DNA of 64,000 nucleotides. Origin: Variovorax dokdonensis. Lineage in GTDB: Bacteria > Pseudomonadota > Gammaproteobacteria > Burkholderiales > Burkholderiaceae_C. Where the stretch lies: contig NZ_JASZYV010000003.1 in assembly GCF_030316895.1 (NCBI RefSeq), forward strand, positions 372,001-436,000, read 5' to 3'. The notes under the pieces are model-generated. The model was not told the DNA's origin. It did not search any database and saw only the letters and a list, made by a program, of their open reading frames with translations. A program made the translations under genes and the position numbers. Shown piece after piece: positions 8,831 through 20,397 of the stretch (the stretch's first letter is position 1; every line of letters begins with the position of its first letter).

Positions 8831-10252
8831 TCAGCGCAGTCCGCGGATCTCCACATCCGGCAGCCCCGACGACCCGGTGGCGGCGGCACGCATCAGCTTC
8901 TGACCGTCGCGATAGAACTGCCAGCAGCCACTTTCAGGCCGGCGCGCCTGGTTGGGCTGCGCCGGAGGCGCGGCATTGAAACGGACGCACAGGCTGCCAT
9001 CGTCCTTGAACTCCCATCGGCCCGATCCGTTGGTGCCCGCGCGCCCCAGCGACAGGCTGTTGTAGTAGACCGTCCCGCCACCGCGCAAGTCCCATTGCTG
9101 CACGTCGCGGATGCTGCCGTCCTCGAAGCTGTGGGACTTGCCGACCAGCAACTGCTGCAACTCGTCGCGGGCCAGGTACTGGCGCTCAGAAGTCGCTGCA
9201 GGCAATGCTGTCGGCGCCGCCAGCGCAACGACGGGGGCCGGTGGTCGAGGCTGCAGCGTCTGCGCTTGGACCGCAGGTGGCACCACTGGCAAGGGCGCAG
9301 GCGCCACCTGCGAACCAGGCGGCGCGGCATTGACCGCCTCGCGCTCGCGGCGCGCATTCGCAATCGCCGTCTCGATGTCCTTCGGCACGGCCTGTGGCGA
9401 CGGGGGTGAGGTCGCTGGCGAAGCCAGCGCCAAGCGGGTGTCGCGCCCAGACGGATTGAAGCTGAAGTTCGACGTGAGCGACGTGTTGACCCAAGGCAGT
9501 TGTCGACCTTGCGTGTCGCGCAGCACACGCACCCGCACGTTCTTGAACATCTGCTCGACCTCGATGCCCGGCACCACCATTTCCTCGGCGAGGCTCTTGG
9601 AGTAGACGCTGTTGCCGCCATCAGGGCCGTCTTCCGCAGCAGCGCCGGGCGACGATGCGAAGGCGATCAGCGTGCCTCGCGCACCCATTTCCGCCAGGCC
9701 GCCGGCCGCGTTGATGTTGCGCGTCTTCTTGGCGAACGGGTTGTTGCGACAGGCATCGAGGATCACGATGCGCGGATAGGAGCCGACCTTGTCGATGCGA
9801 CCGATGAACAACTCGTCGATGTCGACGGACTCGTCCTTCACTTCTTCCTGGTCGCGCAAGTCGACATCCACCGGCAGGAGGAAGTTGCGTCCGTCGATCT
9901 GCACGCCGTGGCCAGCGTAGTAGAGCACCGCGATGGCATCGTCCTGCTGCACCCGCCTTGCAAACTCGCGCAGCGTCCGCCTGAACTGCACCACGCCGAG
10001 GTTGTATTGCTCGGTCACCTGAAAGCCCAGGCCGCGCAGGCGGGTGGCAATGAGGCGCCCATCGTTCTCCGGATTGGCCAACGGAAATTTCGGATACCGC
10101 GCATTGCCGATCACCAGCGCGATGCGCTGTTCGGCACCGGCGGGCTGCGCCAGCGCCAGCGTCGGCACCGACACCGCGCTGGCCACGAGCATCAGAAGGC
10201 AAAGCCATGCCCGCAAGGCGGCCAGCAGGTGCGCGCGGCGTGGGGCGATCAT
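8831..10252 (-). CDS. exported caspase-like (peptidase C14) protein
   Basis: 473 residues from ATG 10252; translation from here gives a clear signal peptide (LRAWLCLLMLVASAVSVPTL, cleavage after ALA-Q), so the protease is predicted to be periplasmic or lipid-free extracytoplasmic. The caspase fold runs from about 42 to 275. Catalytic His115 is in YYAGHGVQ and Cys168 in LDACRNNPF. A Pro/Ala-rich linker (about 285-375) joins a C-terminal domain of about 110 residues with two cysteines (CVRF, GCWQF), seen fused to proteobacterial caspase-like proteins. It is divergent from the crotonase gene. The substrate is unknown. There is no effector or TIR-type neighbour, so a defence role is not supported. 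Confidence 0.88.
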   Translation of the reverse strand: MIAPRRAHLLAALRAWLCLLMLVASAVSVPTLALAQPAGAEQRIALVIGNARYPKFPLANPENDGRLIATRLRGLGFQVTEQYNLGVVQFRRTLREFARRVQQDDAIAVLYYAGHGVQIDGRNFLLPVDVDLRDQEEVKDESVDIDELFIGRIDKVGSYPRIVILDACRNNPFAKKTRNINAAGGLAEMGARGTLIAFASSPGAAAEDGPDGGNSVYSKSLAEEMVVPGIEVEQMFKNVRVRVLRDTQGRQLPWVNTSLTSNFSFNPSGRDTRLALASPATSPPSPQAVPKDIETAIANARREREAVNAAPPGSQVAPAPLPVVPPAVQAQTLQPRPPAPVVALAAPTALPAATSERQYLARDELQQLLVGKSHSFEDGSIRDVQQWDLRGGGTVYYNSLSLGRAGTNGSGRWEFKDDGSLCVRFNAAPPAQPNQARRPESGCWQFYRDGQKLMRAAATGSSGLPDVEIRGLR

Positions 10253-10375
10253 GAGCCGCAATATGGGCCGATGCTTTGCAGGATGCAAGCTTCCAGGGCC
10301 AGGCGCCTGCGTTGAGCATTCCCGCAAGGTGGTGGATCATGCGCGCGGTTCGACCATCCGACAGGAGTGTTCCCG

Positions 10376-11188
10376 ATGAGCCCCCCCAGCGTCCGCACCG
10401 AAGTGCATGGCCCCGTGGCCACGATCATCCTGAGCCGCCCGCAGCAACGCAACGCCGTCGACCGGCCGACCGCCGAGGCACTGCATGAAGCCTTTGCGGC
10501 ATTCGAAGCGAATGCCGATCTGCGCGCGGCCGTGCTGTGGGGTGAGCACGGCACCTTCTGTGCCGGTGCCGATCTGCGCGCCGTTAACGATCCGGCGCGC
10601 CGCAACGAACTCGATCCGGAAGGCGGTGGCCCCGGTCCAATGGGCGTGAGCCGCATGGCCCTGTCCAAGCCGTTGATCGCTGCCGTAGCCGGTCACGCGG
10701 TGGCCGGCGGCCTGGAGCTGGCCTTGCTGGCCGACATGCGCGTGGCCGAGCAATCGGCCGTGTTCGGCGTGTTCTGCCGCCGATGGGGCGTGCCGCTGAT
10801 CGACGGCGGCACGGTGCGCCTGCCACGCGTGGTCGGCATGGGGCGCGCCCTGGACATGATCCTCACCGGCCGCGCGGTGGACGCCTCCGAGGCGTTGCAG
10901 ATGGGGCTGGCCAACCGGCTCGTGCCCGACGGCCAGGCGCGAATCGCCGCCGAGGAACTGGCGCTGCAGATCTCGCAGTTCCCGCAGATGTGCATGCGCG
11001 CCGATCGTCACTCGGCCTATGCGCAGTGGGACTTGCCGCTTGAACAGGCCCTGCGCCAGGAGGGGCGCCTGGGTGTGCCGATCGTCGAGGCCGAAGGCGC
11101 AAGCGGCGCAGCCCGTTTCGCCCAGGGCGCCGGGCGGCATGGCCGCTTTGGCGAAACGAACGTCGATGCCGCGCCAGAGCGCAGCTGA
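10376..11188 (+). CDS. crotonase / enoyl-CoA hydratase family protein
   Basis: 270 residues. The ATG at 10376 is chosen over GTG 10367 because AGGAG sits about 7 nt upstream of it. The oxyanion-hole segments are recognisable: GTFCAGADLRA and the glycine-rich AVAGHAVAGGLELALLADMR. The region that normally carries the second catalytic Glu reads WGVPLIDGGTVRLPR, without a clear Glu, so dehydration/hydration of enoyl-CoA is not assured and another acyl-CoA reaction is possible. The gene is convergent with the NUDIX gene, only 8 bp apart. No beta-oxidation partners are nearby. Confidence 0.88.
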   Translation: MSPPSVRTEVHGPVATIILSRPQQRNAVDRPTAEALHEAFAAFEANADLRAAVLWGEHGTFCAGADLRAVNDPARRNELDPEGGGPGPMGVSRMALSKPLIAAVAGHAVAGGLELALLADMRVAEQSAVFGVFCRRWGVPLIDGGTVRLPRVVGMGRALDMILTGRAVDASEALQMGLANRLVPDGQARIAAEELALQISQFPQMCMRADRHSAYAQWDLPLEQALRQEGRLGVPIVEAEGASGAARFAQGAGRHGRFGETNVDAAPERS

Positions 11189-11196
11189 CAGCTTGC

Positions 11197-11856
11197 TCAG
11201 CGACGCGCAAACAACGGCTGCTCGAAATGCGCGACGCGTGTCGCCCTGTCCGCGATGCACACCTCGCGAAACTGATAGATGAACGCCGCCGTCGGTGCGG
11301 CAATCCAGCTGTGGCCGACGGGCATGCGCAGGACGGGCTGGTCGCTGTCTTCGATCGCGTCGAGCCACGGCGCATCGGCCCGCATGAACTCGGTCATCGG
11401 TATGCGATGGATGCTCTCGACCTCGGCTTCGCTGCGCACCAGGTCACGCGCCGCACCGGCCCAGACCACGACGGGCGTGATGGCGAAACCGGAGCGCGTG
11501 ACGAAGTCGTCCAGCCGGCCGAGAACGGCGTCTGCTTCCAGCCGCAGGCCCACCTCCTCTTCCAGCTCGCGCAACGCGGCCTGTTCGGGCGTTTCGTCAC
11601 CGTCGATGCGGCCACCCGGCATGGCCCATTGCCCGGCGTGGTTTCGAAGCTGGGAGGAGCGGCGAGTCAACAGCAGCGCTGCGTCTGGGCTCCATCCATT
11701 TGGCGAGGCGATTCCGGGGAGCATGGCGCCTTCGCCCTCCTCGATCAGCGCCACGGCCACCGCCGCGCGGCGAAGTCCCGGGGCACTGAGGCTCAGCACC
11801 TCGAAACGCCCCAGGCGTTCGGCAATGAGCAGTCGCAGGGTGTCGTCGAGCCGCAT
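11197..11856 (-). CDS. NUDIX hydrolase
   Basis: 219 residues from ATG 11856. The full NUDIX box G-x5-E-x7-REUxEExGU is present at residues 82-104 (GDETP...RELEEEVGL), supplying the Mg-binding glutamates. The preceding QWAMPGGR is typical, and the overall layout resembles the CoA pyrophosphatase branch of NUDIX enzymes, which cleave coenzyme A or related nucleoside diphosphate derivatives. It lies 23 bp behind the ketopantoate-reductase-like gene on the same strand. A pantothenate/CoA-related pairing is therefore plausible, though inferred only from neighbourhood. Confidence 0.88.
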   Translation of the reverse strand: MRLDDTLRLLIAERLGRFEVLSLSAPGLRRAAVAVALIEEGEGAMLPGIASPNGWSPDAALLLTRRSSQLRNHAGQWAMPGGRIDGDETPEQAALRELEEEVGLRLEADAVLGRLDDFVTRSGFAITPVVVWAGAARDLVRSEAEVESIHRIPMTEFMRADAPWLDAIEDSDQPVLRMPVGHSWIAAPTAAFIYQFREVCIADRATRVAHFEQPLFARR

Positions 11857-11879
11857 GGTGGCCGCGAATGCTGTTGTGG

Positions 11880-12922
11880 CTAGACGCCCAGCGCCCGGAC
11901 CATGGCCGATGGCGTGAGCGATGTCGGCTTGTCGGGCCACACATCCAGCAGTTCGACCATCTTGGCGTTGCGCGGCGCGTGCGTGCCGTGTGCCTGTGCC
12001 AGCCGGACCACCTCGCCGCTCAGCGCGTCGACCTCGGTGCGGCGCCCGAGCGCAAGATCGTCGGCCATGCTCGAACGCGCCTTGGCGTCGATGCGCAGCA
12101 TGCGCGCAGCCACCAGACGGAACAGCGGCGTGGGCAGGCGCAGCACCATGATCAGCTTGCGCCAGGGCAACGCCGCCACGGGCGCAGGCGTGATGCCGGC
12201 GCTGGCCATGACGGACAGGGCTTCTTCCATCAAGGCTGCGAAACATCGGCGGTAGCCACGCTCCATCAACTCGGCACGCAGCGGCAGGCCCGACAGCGCA
12301 TTGACCGGGTTGTTCAGGTTGAGCAGCAGCTTGCCCCACTGGATGGACAGCACGTCGGGCAACACGTCGAGCGGCACGCCGGCGCGATCGAAGACAGCCG
12401 GCCATGCATCGACGGCGGAATGCGACTTCGCCACCAGCCGTCCCGCTGTGCCGCGGTGATACACGCCCGGTGCGATCTCGGCCACGTTGTAGGGCACCAT
12501 GCCCGGCAACAGGATCAACTCCGGCGCCACCTGCTGGGCCAGTTGGGCATTGCTGATGCCGTTCTGCATGGAGATGACGGGGGTGCCCGCCGGCAGCGCC
12601 GCCGCCAGTTGCGCAGCCGCCTCGGCCGTGCCCCCGCTCTTGACGCACAGCAGCACCAGCGCGGGTCTTGCGCCTTGGGGCACCTGTGTCGCCAGCCGCA
12701 CTTGGCCGAAAGGCACGTGGCGCTTCGCGCCGTCGAGGTCGGTCACGGTCAGGCCATGCTCCGCCAGCGCGTTGAGCGTGCGGGGCCGGCCTACCAGGGT
12801 GACCGGAATGCCGGCGGCCGCGAGGCAGCCGCCGAGGTAGCAGCCGATGGTGCCGGCGCCCATCACCAGCACTTCGCCGGGAATGGCGGCGCCGGATGCG
12901 GAGCCGGTGCCGCCAGGCAGGC

Positions 12923-12926
<4 letters not shown>
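11880..12926 (-). CDS. 2-dehydropantoate 2-reductase-like NADP-dependent dehydrogenase
   Basis: 348 residues. The ATG at 12926 overlaps the alaS stop codon in an ATGA arrangement, implying translational coupling. A Rossmann nucleotide-binding motif [11 protein letters not shown] begins at residue 23. The family's catalytic lysine appears as K199 in [16 protein letters not shown], a well-conserved helix in PanE/ApbA enzymes. The C-terminal helical domain is complete. PanE reduces ketopantoate to pantoate for CoA synthesis, but many bacteria carry several paralogues acting on other 2-oxo acids. I therefore leave the symbol empty. Confidence 0.87.
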
Positions 12927-15550
<2,624 letters not shown>

Positions 15551-15573
15551 GCGAGGGCTTCCAGAACTACTGG

Positions 15574-16314
15574 CTAAGTGCTTGATTTGATTGGAGTCGA
15601 CTCGACCGAGCCGAACGTTCCATTATAGGTTTGGGGCAGCACCGCGGCGGCCGCACGGCCATTGCCCAATGCGCGCATGACCGCGGCGGTGCGCGTTTCC
15701 ACGCCAAGCTTGATGTAGACGTGTTCCAGGTGCTTTTGCACCGTCCGCGCGCTGATGGACAGCAGCGCACCGATCTCGGCGTCGGTCTTGCCCGCCATGA
15801 GCCAGCGCATGACATCGGCCTCGCGTGCGGTCAGGCCGGCGGGCCACTGGGGCCCGGCAGCGTCCATCGGCGCATTCGCCTGGGCTTGCCCGCTGTGCGC
15901 AGCGCCTTGGCGGGAACGGGCGGCCCTGCCGTAAAGGAAGGCCAGATGCGGCCGCAGCAGTTCCAGGCGCTCGCGGTCGCGCGGCCCGAAGTCCGCGCCT
16001 CGACGGGTCAGGACCACGCTGACCACCGTGCGCTGCCCCGCGAAAAGCGGAACGGCGACGGACCTGTCCACCCCGCCCCCTCGGGGGCCGGCGTCGGGCA
16101 CACGCACCTCGTTGCGCAGGTCCGGCAGACATGCGAGCGCCCGCTGAACCTTTCCCAGACTGCACACCGAGACGGCCGCCCATTCACAGGGGACGAAATC
16201 GCTCAACGCCTGCATCACCGCCTGGACGAAGGTCGGCAAGTCGGCGCAGGCCGACTCCAGCTGGCCCAGCACGACCAGCGCCTTTGCATAGTCGCTTCGC
16301 GTGAGGTGGTTCAT
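15574..16314 (-). CDS. LuxR-type transcriptional regulator
   Basis: 246 residues. The C-terminal helix-turn-helix of the LuxR/FixJ class spans about 163-220: [21 protein letters not shown], then [20 protein letters not shown]. The N-terminal 150 residues have no phospho-acceptor aspartate pattern and look GAF-like, so a small ligand rather than phosphorylation may be sensed. It is 23 bp upstream of alaS on the same strand and divergent from the methyltransferase gene at 16490. The shared 175-bp region suggests the methyltransferase as a candidate target. Confidence 0.85.
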   Translation of the reverse strand: MNHLTRSDYAKALVVLGQLESACADLPTFVQAVMQALSDFVPCEWAAVSVCSLGKVQRALACLPDLRNEVRVPDAGPRGGGVDRSVAVPLFAGQRTVVSVVLTRRGADFGPRDRERLELLRPHLAFLYGRAARSRQGAAHSGQAQANAPMDAAGPQWPAGLTAREADVMRWLMAGKTDAEIGALLSISARTVQKHLEHVYIKLGVETRTAAVMRALGNGRAAAAVLPQTYNGTFGSVESTPIKSST

Positions 16315-16489
16315 CGCACCGCCCAGGTACCGGCACGTCCCTGCGCGGCTTGTCGCGTGCCGCGCGTACGCAAGGCTGCGTATTGGCTTTGGCTTGCCGC
16401 GAAGGGACGATCCCGTGGCGCACCGATGCCAACTTTTTCAGTATAGGCACCAGCCGCCTGCGCCGCCACTTCTTTGCGGGGGAATTGCC

Positions 16490-17548
16490 ATGGCCATCTC
16501 GGAAGACAAGCTCAATGCTTTCATGGGCGAATTCGTGCACGACATCGGCGCCGTGATGCATGCGGCCACGGTGGTCGTGGGCGACCAGCTCGGCCTGTAC
16601 AAGGCGCTGGCGAAAGGCCCTGCCACGGTAGAGGAACTGGCGCGAAGGGCCGAAGTCGATTCGCGCTACCTGCGCGAATGGCTGTGTGCTCAGGCAGCCA
16701 GCGGTTACGTCGGTTACGACGCCGACAGCCAACAGTTCTCCTTGAGCGAGGAGCAGTCCTTTGCACTGGCCGAGGAAGGCAGTCCCGCCTTCATCCCGGG
16801 CGCATTCCAGATCGCCGTGGACCAGTTCAAGACCATCCCGAAGATGATGCAGGCCATGCGCACCGGGCTGGGCCTGGGCTGGCACGAACACGACAGCGCC
16901 CTCTTCCATGGCACCGAGCGCTTCTTCCGTCCCGGCTATGCCGCCAATCTCGTGTCGCAGTGGATTCCGGCGCTCGAAGGCATGTCCGAACGCCTGACGA
17001 AAGGCGCGAGCGTCGCGGACGTGGGCTGCGGCCACGGGTCGTCCACCCTGCTCATGGCACAGGCGTACCCCAACTCGAGCTTCGTTGGCTACGACTACCA
17101 CGAACCCTCCATCGAGCAGGCAAGAGCGCGGGCGGCCGAAGCCGGCGTCGCTCAGGACCGCGTGCGCTTCGAGGTGGCCAGCGCCCAGGACTTTCCGGGC
17201 AAGGACTACGACATGGTGGCCTTCTTCGATTGCCTGCACGACATGGGCGACCCCGCCGGCGCTGCCAGGCACGTCAGGTCCAGTCTCAGGCCGGACGGCT
17301 GCTGGCTGCTGGTCGAGCCCTTCGCCAACGACCGCCTCGAAGACAACCTCAATCCGGTCGGCCGAGTGTTCTTTTCCGCATCCACCTTCATCTGCACGCC
17401 CGCGTCCCGCGCACAGAAGGGCGCGGCCTGCCTGGGTGCACAAGCCGGCGAAGCGCGCACGAGGGAAGTGGCGATGCAAGGCGGCTTCTCGCACTTCCGA
17501 CGTGCCACCCAGACGCCGTTCAACCTGGTCTACGAAGCACGTCCCTGA
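16490..17548 (+). CDS. class I SAM-dependent methyltransferase with winged-helix N-terminus
   Basis: 352 residues from ATG 16490. The N-terminal domain of about 90 residues (KGPATVEELARRAEVDSRYLREW) is the dimerising winged helix of small-molecule O-methyltransferases. SAM motif I, VADVGCGHGSS, begins at residue 175 and the acidic residue of motif II is in VGYDYHEPS. The layout matches the Rv2258c-like methyltransferases of unknown substrate. A DUF1059 gene follows 24 bp downstream and is likely co-transcribed. Substrate not determinable. Confidence 0.88.
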   Translation: MAISEDKLNAFMGEFVHDIGAVMHAATVVVGDQLGLYKALAKGPATVEELARRAEVDSRYLREWLCAQAASGYVGYDADSQQFSLSEEQSFALAEEGSPAFIPGAFQIAVDQFKTIPKMMQAMRTGLGLGWHEHDSALFHGTERFFRPGYAANLVSQWIPALEGMSERLTKGASVADVGCGHGSSTLLMAQAYPNSSFVGYDYHEPSIEQARARAAEAGVAQDRVRFEVASAQDFPGKDYDMVAFFDCLHDMGDPAGAARHVRSSLRPDGCWLLVEPFANDRLEDNLNPVGRVFFSASTFICTPASRAQKGAACLGAQAGEARTREVAMQGGFSHFRRATQTPFNLVYEARP

Positions 17549-17572
17549 TCCGTGGACGACAAGGAGAAGCAC

Positions 17573-17791
17573 ATGACTCGCCAATACATCGACTGCCGTG
17601 CCTTCCCGAGCGAGAAGAACTGCAGCGTGGCCATCGCGGCCGACAACGCACAGGAGTTGCTGGAGGCGGCGGTGCAGCATGCCGTGGCCGTGCACGGCCA
17701 CACCGACTCGCCGGAACTGCGCCAGCAGATCAGCGCCTCGTTCAAGGAAGGAACGCCGCCGGTCGAAGCGCCCAAGCAGGTCGCGGCCTGA
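17573..17791 (+). CDS. DUF1059 family small protein
   Basis: 72 residues from ATG 17573, with AAGGAGAAGC immediately upstream (this rejects an in-frame GTG at 17552). It has the family pattern: an early aromatic-Ile-Asp-Cys (YIDCR), a second cysteine at NCSVAI, and an AVAVHGHTD segment near residue 43. DUF1059 proteins are small and soluble with unknown role. Its position right behind the methyltransferase gene suggests co-expression. Confidence 0.8.
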   Translation: MTRQYIDCRAFPSEKNCSVAIAADNAQELLEAAVQHAVAVHGHTDSPELRQQISASFKEGTPPVEAPKQVAA

Positions 17792-17947
17792 TGGCGCCGC
17801 AGCGCGCCACAGGCGCGCACGGCGCGATTTGCCCAGCGAAAGCGCAATGAAAGCCATGCCTGCCCGGCTCGCGTATAACGCGGACTTCGGGTCCGGCCTG
17901 CGCATGCCTCCAGCGGGCGGGCCCATGTGCCTCTTGCCCACAGTCCC

Positions 17948-18685
17948 ATGCGCATTCTCCTGGTCGAAGACGAAGCCGAACTCGCCGCCTGGCTCGCGCG
18001 CGCCCTCAAGCAAAGCGGCTTCGTGCCCGACCACGCGCCGGACGCAGCCACCGCCGACGCGCTGCTCGCGGCGAACGAATACGACGCGATCCTGCTCGAC
18101 CTGCGCCTGCCCGATCGCCACGGCCTGACCGTGTTGTCGCGCATGCGCGATGGCGGCGATCGCACGCCAGTGCTGGTGTTGACGGCCGAAGGTGCCCTGC
18201 AGGACCGCGTGCGCGGCCTCAACCTGGGTGCCGATGATTTCCTGACAAAGCCATTCGCGATCGAGGAAGTCGAAGCGCGCCTGACGGCCCTGGTTCGACG
18301 CAGCCGTGGCGTGGCCACGCCGCGCGTTCAGCTCGGCTCGCTCAGCTACGACAGCGCCAGCCGCGCCTTCATGCTCGCCGACCAGCTGCTGGCCCTCACG
18401 CCACGCGAGCATGCCGCCCTGACCGCCTTGCTGATGGGCAGCGGCATGCCGGTGGGCAAGCAGCGCCTGGCCGGCAAGGTGTTCCCGCACGACCGCGACG
18501 TCGGCCCGGCCGCCATCGAACTGGTGCTGCACCGCCTTCGCCGCAAGCTGGCCGGCAGCGACGTGCGCATCACCACCGTGCGCGGCCTGGGCTACATGCT
18601 CGAACTCGGCGCGGCCCCCGATGCCGACGCGACGGCCGGCGAAGCGCCCACGGATTCGCCCGCCTCCGACACCGACCATGCCTGA
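17948..18685 (+). CDS. OmpR/TctD-type response regulator
   Basis: 245 residues. ATG 17948 gives the canonical start MRILLVEDEAEL. Receiver domain: acidic pocket E8-D9, phospho-acceptor D51 in ILLDLRLPDRHG, and K101 in LTKPF. The C-terminal winged helix (about 125-220) ends with the expected TVRGLGYMLE. The sensor kinase gene starts 18 bp downstream and tctBA follow, so this is probably a TctD-like activator of tricarboxylate-type transporter genes in response to extracellular carboxylates. The functional link is inferred from order. Confidence 0.92.
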   Translation: MRILLVEDEAELAAWLARALKQSGFVPDHAPDAATADALLAANEYDAILLDLRLPDRHGLTVLSRMRDGGDRTPVLVLTAEGALQDRVRGLNLGADDFLTKPFAIEEVEARLTALVRRSRGVATPRVQLGSLSYDSASRAFMLADQLLALTPREHAALTALLMGSGMPVGKQRLAGKVFPHDRDVGPAAIELVLHRLRRKLAGSDVRITTVRGLGYMLELGAAPDADATAGEAPTDSPASDTDHA

Positions 18686-18703
18686 CCGGCACGGTCCGCA
18701 GGC

Positions 18704-20272
18704 ATGACCGACCGCAGGCGCCTGGGCATCCGGGCGTTGCTGCTGGCGCTGCTGCTGCCGGTCCTCGTCGCGCTGCTGGCGCTGGACGCCTGGAACGACT
18801 ACCGCACCATCTCGCAGGTGACGTCGGACGCCTACGACCAGGTGCTGCTCGAACCCATCCAGGCACTGGCCGAAAGCATCACGCCCGATGACAAGGGCGA
18901 GCCCCTGCTCGCGCCGGCGTTCTCGGTGCAGGCGATGTTCGAATCCACCCGGTCGCGCCACAAGCACCTGCACGTGAGCCTGCGCGCCTTGCCGGACGGG
19001 CCGGAGCGCACGCTGATGGGCGTCGACGACCTGCCGGCGCCGCCTGCTTCCGAACCCGGCGTCCCGGTGTTCTACGACGCCCGCTACCGGGACTATCCGG
19101 TGCGCATCGCCGCACTGCGCCAGCCCTTCGATCTGCCGTCGGGCGCGCGGCAGGAGCTGCTGATCCAGGCCGCCGAAAGCAGCAGTCTGCGCGAGCAGGC
19201 GCTGGCCGACTCCTGGCAAAAGGCCCTGTGGAACGACACCCGCCTCGTGCTGCTGATGGTGCTGGTGGTGTGGCTTGGCGTGTGGCTGTCGCTTCGGCCG
19301 CTGGAGCGCCTGCGCCGCGCGCTGGCAGGGCGCCGCCCTGGCGAGCTGGCACCGCTGGACACGCGCGGCGTGCCGCGCGAGGTGATGCCGCTCGTGGAGG
19401 CCGTCAACCAGCACATCGAGAGCCAGAGCCGGCTCCTGGCCGCGCAATCGAGCTTCCTGGCCGATGCCTCGCACCAGTTGCGCACGCCCCTGGCCATCAT
19501 GTCGACCCAGGTCGGCTATGCGCTGCGCGAGCCGGACACCGCACCGCAGCGCGAAACCCTGCAAGCCATCTTGCAGCAGCTCGGACGCGCAAGGCGCCTG
19601 AGCGAGCAACTGCTGGCCCTGGCGCACGCCACCGAACTGCCCGCAGCCGCCGCCCCCGCGAGTGGTCATGCCGACCTCAATGCCGTGGCGCGCGAAGTGG
19701 TCCTGCAGCACCTGCCGCTGGCCCTGGAAAAACAGCAGGACCTGGGATGGGTGGACGCACGCGGCGAGGCCGCCGCCGACGCACAGGACGCGGATGCGGA
19801 CACGGACGCTGGCGAGCCCGCCGACCTCGATGCGGACGCCGAGGAGCACGATGTCGCGCCCGTCAGAGCCGACCCCGCGCAGTTGCACGAGCTGCTGTCG
19901 AACCTGGTGCACAACGCGATCCGCTACACGCCTCGACGAGGACGCATCACCGTATCGGTGACGCTGCAGGACGACATGGTCGTGGCCGAAGTGAGCGACA
20001 CCGGCCCTGGCATCGAGCCCGAGCGCCGCAGCGCCGTGTTCGAGCGCTTCCAGCACGGCACCACCGCGGGCACGGCCAAGGGCGGCGGCGCGGGCCTGGG
20101 ACTGGCCATCGCACGGGCCTACGCGAGGCGCATGGGCGGCGATGTGGTGCTCGAAGACGCCCCGTCGATCGACGGCATGCACGGCGGCTTGCGCGCCGTG
20201 CTGCGGCTTCCTCGCCTCGGGTCCGACCCGATTCGTGATAACACGTATTTTGAGGACCGCCGCCCGATCTGA
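18704..20272 (+). CDS. sensor histidine kinase, TctE/QseC type, with acidic insertion in the ATPase domain
   Basis: 522 residues. Two membrane segments (about 8-28 and 180-198) bracket a periplasmic domain of about 150 residues, the 2CSK_N-type sensor of TctE-like kinases. The H-box SHQLRTPLAI places phospho-His at H257, the N-box HNAIRYTP at about 403-410, and the G-boxes at DTGPGIE and GAGLGLAI. A stretch of about 30 residues, almost all Asp, Glu and Ala (about 353-384, encoded by 19760-19855), interrupts the ATP-binding domain just before the N-box. It forms a unit with the regulator upstream and faces tctBA downstream. Confidence 0.92.
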   Translation: MTDRRRLGIRALLLALLLPVLVALLALDAWNDYRTISQVTSDAYDQVLLEPIQALAESITPDDKGEPLLAPAFSVQAMFESTRSRHKHLHVSLRALPDGPERTLMGVDDLPAPPASEPGVPVFYDARYRDYPVRIAALRQPFDLPSGARQELLIQAAESSSLREQALADSWQKALWNDTRLVLLMVLVVWLGVWLSLRPLERLRRALAGRRPGELAPLDTRGVPREVMPLVEAVNQHIESQSRLLAAQSSFLADASHQLRTPLAIMSTQVGYALREPDTAPQRETLQAILQQLGRARRLSEQLLALAHATELPAAAAPASGHADLNAVAREVVLQHLPLALEKQQDLGWVDARGEAAADAQDADADTDAGEPADLDADAEEHDVAPVRADPAQLHELLSNLVHNAIRYTPRRGRITVSVTLQDDMVVAEVSDTGPGIEPERRSAVFERFQHGTTAGTAKGGGAGLGLAIARAYARRMGGDVVLEDAPSIDGMHGGLRAVLRLPRLGSDPIRDNTYFEDRRPI

Positions 20273-20304
20273 AAGAGGATCGGAAGCCTGCCTTCCTAGA
20301 CTGG

Positions 20305-20352
20305 ATTGCGAATGGCGCGCATGTCGCAGCGCCTCTTGGAGACATTCGCAAT
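20305..20352. promoter_or_regulatory. 10-bp inverted repeat upstream of tctB
   Basis: ATTGCGAATG at 20305-20314 is repeated inverted as CATTCGCAAT at 20343-20352, with 28 nt between. The pair sits in the 125-bp gap between the kinase gene and tctB, 46 bp before the tctB start. It is a candidate binding site for the neighbouring response regulator. As RNA it could also form a long hairpin. Confidence 0.4.
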
Positions 20353-20397
20353 GCAACGCTCGACAGGACCGGCAGGCCGCAAGCGGGAGGCGTTCCG

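Noticed and set aside
8831..10252. Caspase-like protein as part of an anti-phage abortive-infection system
   Set aside because: It has a signal peptide, no sensor or effector partner nearby and only metabolic neighbours.
15551..15573. T-box or attenuator leader in front of alaS
   Set aside because: Only 23 bp separate alaS from the upstream regulator gene, and T-boxes are a Gram-positive device; no leader fold fits.
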